Source: Trema orientale (lineage: Eukaryota; Streptophyta; Magnoliopsida; Rosales; Cannabaceae). Taken from it: 64,000 nucleotides of DNA. Location: contig JXTC01000263.1 of the NCBI GenBank assembly GCA_002914845.1, positions 1 to 64,000 of the forward strand. Reading direction: 5' to 3'. A program made the translations under genes and the position numbers. Position 1 is the stretch's first letter. Every line of letters begins with the position of its first letter. The notes under the pieces are model-generated. The model worked only from the letters and a program-made list of their open reading frames with translations. It had not been told where the DNA came from and made no database searches. This document shows positions 43,966-54,669 of the stretch, piece after piece.

Positions 43966-46200
43966 TTCAAAATTAATTAATTAGTTAGATAATTATTTAA
44001 TTTTTGAATTTAAATTTTGAAATAGGAAACTATTCAAATTTGATTAGGATAGTTATCTATTTTTGAATTATCCTATTTTAAATTTGATTTACTCTAGGAT
44101 AATGATAAATTTGAATTAATTAAATAGATAGGATATAATCTAATAGTTAATTTGAATTTAAATAGGAAATCTATTAATTTTTGAAATTGGATTTGATTTC
44201 CTATATTATCTTTAATAATAAAATTTTGAATTTAAATAGATAATGTTAATTCAAATTAATTAGATATTTAATGAGATTAGAGATGATTAGATATTATCCA
44301 ATTTTTAATCTAATAGTTAATTTGAATTTAAATAAGAAATCTATTAATTTTTGAAATTAGATTTGATTTCCTATATTATCTTTAATATTTAAATTTTAAA
44401 TTTAAATAGATAATGATTATTCAAATTAATTAGATATTTAATGAGATTGGATATGATTAGATATTATCCAGATATTATCTAGTAGTTAATTTGAATTTAA
44501 ATGGGATATCTACTAATTTTGAAATTAGATAAGAGTTCCTATCTATTTAAATTTTCAATTTAAATAGATAATATCTATTCAAATTAATTTGATATTTAAT
44601 ATGATTAAATATGATTAGATAATTATCTATAAATCATGATAGTTTAAATTTGAATAATTTAAATTTAGTAATTATCTTTAATTTAAATTTGATTTAAATT
44701 AAGGATATAGTTTTGAATTTAAATTCGAAACTAAATCTAATTAGATTAGATTTAAATAATTACTATCCATAGATTATTCAAATTCGTAATTAATAAGATT
44801 AATTAGGATAGAAAAGATTTGAATTTAAATTAGATTAATATTCAATGGTTAATTGTAATAACTATTTATCTAGTAACGATTTTAATTATAGTTTTTAAAA
44901 TAAAGTTAGAATAACTAATTAGATTAGTTACTTTACTAATTAATGAGATTAATTAGACAACTAATTAATGAGATTAATTGGATAATTAATTAAGATGATT
45001 AATTTATTAGAAAATTTATATCCTTTTATAATTAGAATAATTTAATAATAATTAAATTTAGATATGATCTTTATTTAGTTATTAGAATTATTTAATTATA
45101 ATTAGATATAAATACTAGATAAATATAGAAACATTATATGAGTTATAAGTTTCTAATTAATTAGAATTAATTAAAAGAGTTTTAATTATTTCCTAATTTT
45201 TAGAATATTGCAATTAATCTTTTCTAAATATAGTTATAGAAATAGAATTTCTATAATTAAAAGTAATTATTTTTTATTATCTGTTTTAGATCTTAATGAG
45301 TTTAAGATAGTATCTTAATGAGATTAAGATAGTATTACATAAATTAATTAATTCTTTAATTAATTAATAATTGGATAATAAATGTGATTTATTTTCTAAT
45401 TATTTAAATTATCCTAATAAGTCAATATTTTAAAATTATTTGATAATTTTAAATTTTGACAAGAATTAGTTACGAACTTAATTCTTACATTTAGGATAAT
45501 ATGTTTTTATTAGAAAAATATTAATTATTGAATTTAATTAGTTTTTGAATTATTATTTAATAATTATTAATAGGATTAACAATTAACAATTAATAATAAT
45601 TAATGAGATTAATTATATTAATTGAAGGGATAACAATAGAATAAGGATAATTATTTGTTTTCATGATTTATAAGGAAATTGGAACTTGATTTTAATGAGA
45701 TTAAAATATTTTGAAATATTTTAATTATGTGATAATTATGGTAATATTTTGTGCGGTGGTATTTCACATAAGGTATTTTTAATTATGAGATAATTATGGT
45801 AATATTTTATGTGATAAAAGGCATCTTGATAATTATGAGATAATTATATTTTTGTAAAATACATTCAATATGATTGTCATATTGAATGGGAGGATTTTAA
45901 ATTTTGATATTTTTAATCCAAAATTATTTAAACCATTCTTTAGTTTTGAAATGATTAATTTTGAGAAAATTAATGAATGTTTATAAAGTTGTTTATATTC
46001 ATTATTTGTATTTATAATTATTTGTAAAACTTTTGTACAAATTGTTTTTATAACTGTTTACTTATTTTTATAAATGCACTTGGAATTTAATTTGATTAAA
46101 TTCTATTACTAAGAATCTTTAAAATTATTGGTTGAATAATTAAGCGGTTAAAGTTTCTTAGTTTAATTTTTCAAAACTAATGTTTTATACAGGACTTGGT
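43966..46200 (+). repeat. 2.2-kb extremely AT-rich leader with 170-bp tandem repeats and GAG-loop hairpins
   Basis: Built from AATTTGAATTTAAAT-, TTAATTAGAT- and TTAATGAGATTAA-type words. Three tandem copies of a 169-170 bp unit are aligned at GTTAATTTGAATTTAAAT (44146, 44316, 44485). From 44936 to 45847 at least eight short hairpins have a GAG (once GTG) loop and 6-9 bp AT-rich stems of differing sequence. No ORF. It belongs to the copia element, because it lies between its left LTR/gap and its gag region. Confidence 0.75.
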
Positions 46201-47550
46201 TTAAATACCGTTTTTCAATTATTTATCTTTGATTGAAAGATTGTTGACTAAATAATTGAATTTTCTTCTGGAAAAGTTTTGCTTGAATGATTTACAATCC
46301 ACAGACCTTCTTACTTGATCGTTATGTCCTGTGTACTTTTATTGTCTATTTTTATATACATGAGATGTATAAAATTATAGCGTTAGCATTTTGGCTTTAG
46401 ACAATAATTATTCGATCATAGCACCATGTCTCGAATAGTATGTCATAATATCTTAAATTAGCTCATGCTCTTTAGGTCGCATAATTGGATATACAGAATT
46501 GATTTTGTGGTTACTAAGTAAGTTAGATAACTGGGTAAAATCAGGATCCCTAAATTTAAAAAGAGTGAGTGGGAGCGGGTATGAGATATCCATAGTCTCC
46601 ATCATTCTGAAGATGTGCCTCGCCTCAGAATCTTGCTGAGCTCCCGTAGGAAGGTTTTCATCTGGGTATTACTGGTATTGAATCTCTTAGGATAAATTTG
46701 CAAGTGGACTTTACGTACTGATCTCCCGTAGGAGGCTGTATTGTATAAGAAAACTTCTAAATTGAAATGATGGTTACACACTCAACATAGAATGCTATTA
46801 ACCTCCCGTAGGAGCTATGTTAGTAATTCTGTGGACCGATAAAAAGGGTAATAAGCAAACTGGAATATGAGATATTTGTCTTTTTGTCTAAAGTGAATTG
46901 TTCACATTTAACTTGTAGATTCACATGATTACCCGTAGGTAACTTGTGATCTATGGTAGGTTAAAATACCTTGAATATTTGTGATACTCTTAGGGATTCT
47001 TACACAAGAATTTAATCTTAATAGATTTAATGTTAAGTATTCTAAATTCTTTTATATTCAGATATACTAGCAAACTTAGTTAAGTACTAAGAGGATCATA
47101 ATTTGCATACTTGTCTATAATTTATCCTTAGTTTCCAAATCATCAATAAAAGTATAACACATAATCTTCTTGTTTGATTATATGTCATTACATTTATGTT
47201 TCTTATTTTACTATATGTATACTACAATAACTCGCACAAATTGTCTGCTGATTTCAAATCAGTTACTTTGATTAGTAAATCACAAGAGTTGATGATTTTG
47301 TCAAAGTTCATTCCTGATAATTTATACCCTTGTTGAGGTATTTATTATCTAACATAAGATAATGAACACCCTTGTTGAGGCGTTTATTATCTTACTGCAA
47401 AAGTAAATCGAAACAAAGATGTTTGTATTCGATCCTTTTTCCCTATATGTTTAATTGAGAATTAAACTTATAGAATTTAATTGTGAATTAAATTCATTAA
47501 ATTCGATTATGAATTGGATTTATTTTATGACTTTTGTCTAATTAGGAATA
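46201..47550 (+). other. Copia leader, non-coding, with repeated CCCGTAGG motifs and a short duplication
   Basis: Four copies of a CCCGTAGG core, each in a small inverted repeat, lie at about 46641, 46723-46734, 46803-46814 and 46929-46942. A tandem duplication of about 45 bp (CCCTTGTTGAGG..TTTATTATCT) spans about 47327-47395. No gag capsid ORF could be read, although this is where gag should be. Confidence 0.6.
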
Positions 47551-48111
47551 TTGTTACTTCTGCAGTTTTGGAAAATACAGTTTTATAAGATAGACAAAGT
47601 TTCCAAAAAGAGAAAAATGACAAGGGAATACAGTATACGGAGTAAAACGAGGACATTTGTAGAGGCATCTCAGCGCTCAAAGAGTTTGAACGATAATCGA
47701 TCTGAGGATACCTCCACTGAAAAGAGGTTAGGAACTTCTCCCATAGTTAGGTCGTCTGGAAGGCCAAGAAAATCATTTTCAGCAGAGGATACGCAAGATC
47801 TATGGCTAGTGGACTCAGGATCTAATGTCAATGTCTGCAACGACAAGAAATGGTTCATTGAACCAAATCAATTAACTGATGCTTGTCATCATTTAGTAGT
47901 TGGAGATAATCAAAGAGTCCGAGTTGAAAGCATGGGTGATGCTTATCTGCAGATCAATGATAGCTCCATGATCGTGAAGGATTACTTCTATGCATCGGGG
48001 TTTAGTATAAATATTCTTTCAGTATCGAAGATGTATAAAGAAGGCTGCCGCTTCATATTTGATAAGAAGGTGCACGTCTTCTATAGCAACAAATTGTGCT
48101 GTGTGGGATAG
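47551..48111 (+). pseudogene. Copia gag end and protease domain of the nested element
   Basis: A 186-codon open stretch has a basic Ser-rich N-terminal part, then the retroviral-type aspartic protease motif LWLVDSGSNVNVCNDKKWF, where D-S-G is the catalytic triad. It continues with HHLVVGDNQRVRVESMGDAY and DYFYASGFSINILSVSKMYK, the flap and the C-terminal block of copia proteases. No gag zinc knuckle is visible upstream. The active-site residues are intact, but the reading stops at TAG (48109-48111), before the integrase. Confidence 0.75.
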
Positions 48112-49143
48112 ATACAGAATGATCTTTATATTCTGACACCGAAGTCACAAAGTATATCGTCTTCGATCATAAGTATTACTATACTCCAAGAGATGGTGAA
48201 TGACATTAGAAAGGAGCGCAACACCATCGACTGGCACAAGTGACTCGGACATATGCCATGTTCAGAAATTCGCAGGCTTATAGAGCTGGGTCACTTACCT
48301 GAAGTTGATATCAGCAGTAACATAGATTACGAAGACTGCAAGAAGCCTGTAGAGTACAAGCGTTATCTTGCTGCTCGTCAAGAGAAGGCTCAGACATGTT
48401 TAGAGTGCGTACATATGCATATCTGCAAACTTATGGAGATAGTTTCCTACAGCAAGCATGCATTATTTGTCACCTTTATTGACGAATATTCAAACTTCGG
48501 CCAAGTATATCTTCTGAAGAAATACGACAAAGTCCCAAATGCTTTCCATCAGTTTGATAGAAAGGTGCGGATACAACATGACACCAAGGTCAAGAAGTTC
48601 AAGATTGAAGTTGAACTTAGAGATATGGATTCTTTATATGACCTGCTAAGGCCAACACTAGTCAATCTTGCTATTCCTTATGAATATGCGACTATCCATG
48701 AGCATAGTCGTATAGGAGCTGCTGAGAGATACAACATCAGACTCAAACATTCTATAGAACTGATGTACAAGGAAACGCTGCTGTCAAAAAGGTATTGGGA
48801 TTATACTTTGAGGACAGCTTCATACATCCTCAACTTTACTCCATCAGATAAAGTTACTTCGACACCTTTTCAGATGTGGATGGGCTATATAGAGAGCTTA
48901 GAGCATTTGAAAGTATGGGGTTGTGAAGTATACCCGTGCAAGAAAGCTGGAGATGAAGTTGAAAGGAATTCAGAAAAGTGTTTTCTGCTTGGCTATCCAA
49001 AGGAAGAGAAGGGCTATATTCTCTATAGACAATCTAGTAATACTACCTTCATCAGCAGGAGTGGAGACTTCCTGGAGGATGAGAGAGAAGTCCGTCAAGA
49101 AAACGATGAAGAGAGAGCTTATGATCTTTATTGCTTTTCTTAG
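48112..49143 (+). pseudogene. Copia integrase-like ORF with altered catalytic residues
   Basis: The zinc-binding start (TIDWHK, stop, LGHMPC) carries one in-frame TGA at about 48241. After it, 48253-49143 is open for 296 codons. It keeps the CLEC part, HALFVTFIDEYSNFGQVYLL, then RIGAAERYNIRLKHSIELMY, TASYILNFTPSDKVTSTPFQ and LEHLKVWGCEVYP plus CFLLGYPKEEKGYILY. The usual HTD of the first catalytic Asp is HMH, and the RSDRGGEY block is unrecognisable (IEVELRDMDSLYDLL). Only the Glu in AERYN remains. It ends at TAG; no RT follows. It cannot be a working integrase but is strikingly open. Confidence 0.75.
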
Positions 49144-49262
49144 TCATTTAAGTTGTTGGTTGAACACTTAAATTTTGCTTTTATTAATTTCGGTCATTTT
49201 GGAACAATTTTGAGCTTTTAGTATGTTATTTTGAGTAACTGTTTTTTGGACAAGTGGGAGAT
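49144..49262 (+). other. Copia 3' untranslated end with polypurine tract
   Basis: Short non-coding stretch ending in CAAGTGGGAGAT, the polypurine tract immediately 5' of the right LTR. Its presence right after the integrase ORF shows that RT-RNase H was deleted cleanly, not displaced. Confidence 0.7.
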
Positions 49263-51064
49263 TATTGGTATATTTGTCCTAAAAAGTATATTTCCAATTA
49301 TACCCTTTGAGTATAAACAACTTTCTCTTATATGCAATTATGATATTTGCTAGATTAAACTATCTTAGTTGAATAGTTTATTTATCTAAAAAAGATTCCA
49401 TGACTTTGCTTGTGTATAAAGAAACAAACATGATTAAGTGTTAATTATGGGGAGACTTGTTTCTTTATCTAAGTCTAAATGAATTAGTTCACAATCTGTA
49501 AATAAAGATGGAATACTTTATTTACTATAGGTTGTAGTGTTTGTCTATCTCAACGGGAATGATGTGTTTCAAATCATTGAAGTATGTGACTTCTGATAGA
49601 AACACTAATACAACATAAATAAGTTATGTGTATTGAACTAGACCAGGCAATATAAAGAATTAGAGTGCCATAACTCAATTCTTATATTACCACAAACTAG
49701 CTCTTAGCATATAGATCTTAATCCTTGATATTTGATTGGACTTACTTTCATGGGTTGTAGCCTTTTGATTTATTAAAAGACTAGCCTCTATGAAATTAAA
49801 GGTGAACTTTGGCATATTGGAAATTATGGTTTATGAATTGATGGGAACACCAAATAGTTAAGGACACTATACATTAATGCCACTTTAGATTCTTTCAAGA
49901 TTCATGGAATAATTAAATCTAAGATCTTAGTATTCACTTTGTGAATTGGTTGATAATTTTGTCTAAATGGCCATTGAGAGCAAAATTATCGATAACATTA
50001 TTCCTTGATAGAAAAATGGTAACTTAAAGGTAAATAAGTGTTGGAGGGGTATTACGGTAATTTCACCTATCCAACTACGGCATTGTATAGGGATTCTATG
50101 TGTGGTATAGAATATACTAGATGGATCGGTTAATTAAGGTTAGTTGATTGAATCTCTATAAAAGGCATGACATCTAATCTAAGAGTACAGTATTGGGCCT
50201 TTAGTGGAGTGTCCCATTTACTAATAATATTTATATAAATACCATAATAAGAGTTATTATGTATTTATCATATTATTGGAGCTTAGATTATTTGGATCCA
50301 TTAGGTCCCTTGTCTAACTCAATAAATCTCATTAATTGGTTGGTGGTATTTGTGAAATTTGTTTCATGAAACTGTGTAAAATAATGATTCTACACAGAAG
50401 TTGGTATTTTTATAAATAAGTTTCATGAATGGACATATTTATAAAAATACACCTAAAGCCCAAATTGGAGAACAAGCCCAATCCTAGTTGGACTAGGGTT
50501 AGCAGTTTTTGGCCTCATATATATAAGATACATGAGAGAAAAAACTGCACAGTAACACATATTATGCTACACAAAAATTAGAGGGGAGAGAGGGGGAGAA
50601 TTCGGCCAACCTAAGGCTTGAGAGGAGAGAAAAAGTTTCCTGCAATCTCATACTCTCATCTCACATCCCGGTGTTCCAAAAGATCAAGAAGGTGTTCTTG
50701 ATTGTTCTCCAATGAAGGAATCAACCTGGTGCCCACTTACTTTATCAACCAAGAGCAAGAGGATAGGCAAGAAGACCTAGAGTTGGAAATTTGATCACAA
50801 TCTACAAAGAGATCAAGGAGAAGCACGCTGCAAGAGGTAAACCCTAATCTCATCTCTAGGGTTTGTGCATCTAGATTTAATTTATGTTATACATGATCCT
50901 ATATATGATATATGTATATGATAGGGTTATGAAAATAGTTTTCAAGTAAAAATTTTAAAACCTAAATCCGCTAATTATTCCGCTGCGTTCATCATGTGAT
51001 CATGTATTTTTCCATAATTTGCATGCATGTATGTTTTTGCCCTCAGTGTTAGGCAATTCCAGCA
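49263..51064 (+). repeat. Right LTR of the nested copia element (1802 bp)
   Basis: Complete LTR, starting TATTGG (TGTTGG in the left copy) and ending CCAGCA, followed by the CATGA target duplication. It supplies the ~145 bp hidden in the gap of the left copy. Confidence 0.87.
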
Positions 51065-51069
51065 CATGA

Positions 51070-53020
51070 AGTATACTTATGAGATGTATATAAGTACAAG
51101 TGGGCACATGAACAAGTGTGTAGTGTCTAGTCTTATTTAAGAGCTAGAGCACTTACATTATTTTATCCAAAAATAGTAAACATAAATACGTAAGGGTGCA
51201 GCCTTTCTCAGGTGGTATTAGACTAAAGAATGCTCGGTCATTGTGTAAAGAATTCGAAGAAGATTGTGTAAACTATAATAATATAATATACTCCACGTGA
51301 CACATAAGCGAGCTATCATAGCTTGGGCGGCTACACCTGAAATTTTCTGCAAGTAATAGTTCCTTTCAGGAGCTTTAATCCTCGACTGGAGCAATATATA
51401 AGTAGCAACAAATATATTAAGGAATAAAATCTAATGCGCATGTTTTTTTTTTTTTTTGGGTGCATGCAACTAGTTGCTTGTAAAGAAGGCAAGTGGACAT
51501 GTATACTAGCTAGAGCTAGCTTAGGCGGCAACCCTTATTCATGAGAAGAGAATATGGGAAATGCTCACTTTTTTCAAAGTGCATTCAGCTTTGTGTAAGA
51601 AGAAGATGAAAGAGGCAATAAAAGGACTCTCCACACTAAATCAGCCGTGTAAATGCAAGCAACATGCAAGTGAGATCCAGTCATGATTTTGCTAATGTAA
51701 GCAAGTTTGAACCTATAATGGAAAAATAGGATTTTAAAAGGCATGCGTACAAAAATACTCGTAGTTGTGAGATTTATCAAATGCATACAGGGGCTCAAAA
51801 CCAGGGGAGTTATGAAAAGTACGTAGAAATAATTATCACATGTGTATGACAAGACTTTATTTTTGAAAAACTGCATATGAATGTGCACCTGAGGAGGCAC
51901 ATAAAAAAATATATATATGTAGAAGCACTTATCACATATGTGTGATAAGATTTTATTTTTGAAAAATTGCATGTGAATATTCGACCGCAGGTGACTCATG
52001 GAAACATGCAGAAATACTGATTATGATAATGAATTTTGTTTTTAAAGGGACTGAGACATTTGATCGGTACCGGTGGATAAAATGTATACCTCCTAGTGTT
52101 TGTTTCCTAAAATTGCGGGGGAGGGGGTGAGGGGGTCGGCCCAAAACACATTCGTAGGAAATTAGAAGCGAATTACATGGATGAAGAGTAGTGGCGAGTA
52201 TGATACATACTCTCATTTACTCATTTCCTAGAAGAGGGGGTTGGCGCTGGACACGTTCGTAGGAATCCAGAGGCTAGTCATATGTAAGGAGTCACTGATG
52301 AGCAGAAATATACTCCCATGTGCTCGCCTCCTAAAATGGGTGATCGTCCCATTTGTGAGAGATGACTATTTAAATTCGAGGTTGTCACAAAGTACCGATG
52401 AGTGGAAGTATACTCCCATGTACTTGCTTAAAATGGGTGATTGTCCCATTTTATAAGAGTGACTTCCTAAAATGGGTAATAGACCCATTCGTAGGATTGA
52501 CCATACGCGGGAAGTTGTGGGCCCACTCCCGGTGATGGTGTCAAAACCTCGCTACCTCGATAAGCAAGTCAGTGATGAACCGACCGCACTTCATCTTAGG
52601 GGAGCATTCTAAATTTAATAAGTCTGTCTGTACTCGTTTTCCCTTATTTTGAAAAAGAGCAAAGCTCTTCCCTGAAAACTACCTCAAAATTTTAGTTCAA
52701 AATTGAAAATTGAGATTTTCCTAGAACAAATATCTCTTGAAAAACCATCAAGAACATCCTTTTTGACTCGGTAAAAATCATGAAGATGTAAAAACGATAA
52801 GTGAAAATCTCCAAAATAGCTAATTTTGAAAACTCGAAATACGGTAAGTTTTATGATCTTTGAAAATGAGGTGTTACCAGGTAGAGTGGAGAACGACAGG
52901 ACTACATGTGTGAAAAATCTATGTTACATAAGCAAGTTATACGCAAATGAGGAGAATATGATAAGAAGTCTACTTATAATTTATAGTCCCCAGTGTCGGG
53001 TTTATGGAAAATCATACTAA
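51070..53020 (-). other. Non-coding Tat interior downstream of integrase, with two tandem-repeat arrays
   Basis: Array 1: degenerate 90-96 bp units with TTATCACAT(G/A)TGT..GAT/GAC..TTTATTTTTGAAAAA at 51833, 51929 and a partial copy at about 52018. Array 2 (52050-52505): degenerate units of about 110 bp with TATACTCCCATGTRCTYGC, AAAATGGGTGAT(C/T)GTCCCAT and TTCGTAGGA, in about four copies. Long non-coding, repeat-bearing 3' regions are usual in Tat elements. Confidence 0.65.
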
Positions 53021-53024
53021 TATT

Positions 53025-53612
53025 TCATATAAAATACTTTTTGATGAATTTCAGATTAGTGGGAGGGGAGAGCTTACCAGTATTAAGATTTCTGAGCACA
53101 CAATATCCACTAGCTTTGACATCAGCAATTTGATACGGACCTTCCCAGTTTGGTGTGAATTTTGCAGCATGTAGCCTTTTCATAACAAGATCGGCCGCCT
53201 TGAGTACCAAGTCACCTACCTAAAAATGTCAAGGTTTCATTAGCTTGTTGTAGGCATGAGCTACCCTTTTTTGGTAAGACAGAACCCCATTGCGAACTTG
53301 ATCTCGTCGGTCCTCGAGAACTTCAAGATCAAACTCGCGAGAACTCTTGGTGTTGTCGAAGGCAAAAGCTGTTTTTGCAGAAGGTCCAAAGAGTTCCACA
53401 GGCCAGACAGCTTCAGTTCCACATACTAAAGAGAACGGAGTTTGCTTGGTGGTAGTATTCTTAGTGGCTCTGTAAGCCCAGAGTGCCGAATGTAGGCATT
53501 TATCCCATCAAACTGATTTAGAGTTAATCATCCGTTTGAGAATAGTTACCAAGGTTTTGTTAAATGCTTCGATAGCTCCATTGCCTTGAGGATAATACCG
53601 AGTGGACTTACC
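53025..53612 (-). pseudogene. Tat integrase C-terminal half
   Basis: The minus strand gives STRYYPQGNGAIEAFNKTLV, then CLHSALWAYRATKNTTTKQT, TPFSLVCGTEAVWPVE, RVAHAYNKLMKP and VGDLVLKAADLVMKRLHAAK, then FTPNWEGPYQI and LKFIKKYF. This is the end of the integrase core (with the catalytic Glu region AIE) and the GPY/F domain of chromovirus/Tat-type integrases. It contains at least three stops. The N-terminal part of integrase and the first catalytic residues are missing, replaced by the Helitron-derived insertion. Confidence 0.85.
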
Positions 53613-53621
53613 ATGAAAGAA

Positions 53622-54120
53622 GAATTTTTGCATACCTTAAATTTTAACGGTATACCACTGCATGAATTGACCCTTAAAATTGGAACTCCAATAATGTTAT
53701 TACAAAATTTAAACCAATCAATGGGACTATGTAATGGAACAAGACTCATCATTACTCAATTAACAAACCGAATTATAGAAGGTCAAATCATAAATTCGAA
53801 TAATAAAAATGAAAAAGTATACATCCCAAGAATAGAAATGACTGTAAAATAAATCGAAATGGCCATTCACCCTAAAAAGACGACAATTTTCTGTAAAAAC
53901 CTGTTACACAATGACAATAAATAAAAATCAAGGACAATCATTAAATAAAGTAGGTATTTATTTAGAAAATGAAATCTTTACACATGGTCAATTATATGTT
54001 GCTTTATCACGAGTAACAACTCCTAAAGGACTATATATACTAATAAATGAATCAATTAATAAATACCCATCTCACATTAAAAATATAGTTTATAAAGAAA
54101 TTTTATATAATATTACGTAA
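53622..54120 (+). pseudogene. Pif1-like helicase C-terminus (Helitron RepHel)
   Basis: Encodes EEFLHTLNFNGIPLHELTLK, IGTPIMLLQNLNQSMGLCNG and TRLIITQLTNRIIEGQII. After a stop/frameshift at 53850-53910 it continues TINKNQGQSLNKVGIYLENE and HGQLYVALSRVTTPKGLYIL. These are the last helicase motifs of the Pif1/RecD-like part of plant Helitron proteins (the QGQS and Y-VALSRV motifs). The upstream ATPase motifs are absent. Confidence 0.85.
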
Positions 54121-54354
54121 GTATAAAAATTACGTCATTAACTAACTATAATTAAAATATTACTTCCATATCTATTTTTTTATATTTATTAATCTTCATT
54201 TATAAACTTTTTATATGTTACTACTAAAACAATAAAACAATTGGAATCGGATTTCAACAAATTCAAATCAAAATCCCATCAAATATCATTAAAAAAAAAG
54301 AGAGAGAGAGAGAGACGGAAAGAATGCAGGAAAAGTGGGTGAATATGGGAATAC

Positions 54355-54423
54355 CTTGACGAGATCGGTGAAGGCATGAGAGAAGACGAAGCTTGAACTT
54401 GCGGATCGGAAGGTCCATTGCAT
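54355..54423 (-). other. Possible captured first exon (23 codons and splice donor)
   Basis: The minus strand reads ATG then QWTFRSASSSFVFSHAFTDL, VK, followed by GTATTCCC, a usable donor. The codons are balanced in composition, unlike the AT-rich DNA around, and a long CT-rich stretch follows. Helitrons often carry such gene fragments. I do not recognise the parent gene. Confidence 0.3.
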
Positions 54424-54669
54424 TTGGGGAATTGACTGATGCAAGAAGACGAGGTAGTTATAGTTTTTAGTTACATTTATATTTATAGTTATAGTGATGG
54501 TTGTAGATGAACAAACTGCGTAACTTTCCTTAATTTCCATAATTTATGTTGAATTGCCCCGCGATTTTTTTGGTTACTGCATGAATATATATAAATTTTG
54601 GTATGATAGAGCATGTAAGTTATCTAAATACTACAATCCTATATAATATCTATGTACCTTTGGACGTGA

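Larger units (their letters stand above)
41864..51064 (+). mobile_element. Nested Ty1/copia element lacking RT and RNase H
   Basis: LTRs at 41864 onward and 49263-51064 begin TGTTGGGATATTTGTCC / TATTGGTATATTTGTCC and, in the right copy, end CCAGCA. CATGA flanks the element (41859-41863, 51065-51069). A polypurine tract (CAAGTGGGAGAT, about 49251-49262) precedes the right LTR. The interior has a GC-rich block, a long AT-rich leader, gag/protease and integrase remnants, and then goes directly to the polypurine tract with no RT or RNase H. By eye the LTRs differ by only a few percent, so insertion was fairly recent and mobilised in trans. Confidence 0.87.
53613..54640 (+). mobile_element. Helitron-derived fragment inserted in the Tat pol gene
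   Basis: Plus-strand DNA between Tat integrase (ends about 53612) and Tat RNase H (ends about 54670) contains the C-terminus of a Pif1-like helicase (53622-54120), then AT-rich sequence, an (AG)n tract (54299-54314) and a possible captured exon. No 5' TC or 3' hairpin-CTRR terminus is recognisable, so the true ends are not fixed and the fragment may be partial. Confidence 0.65.
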
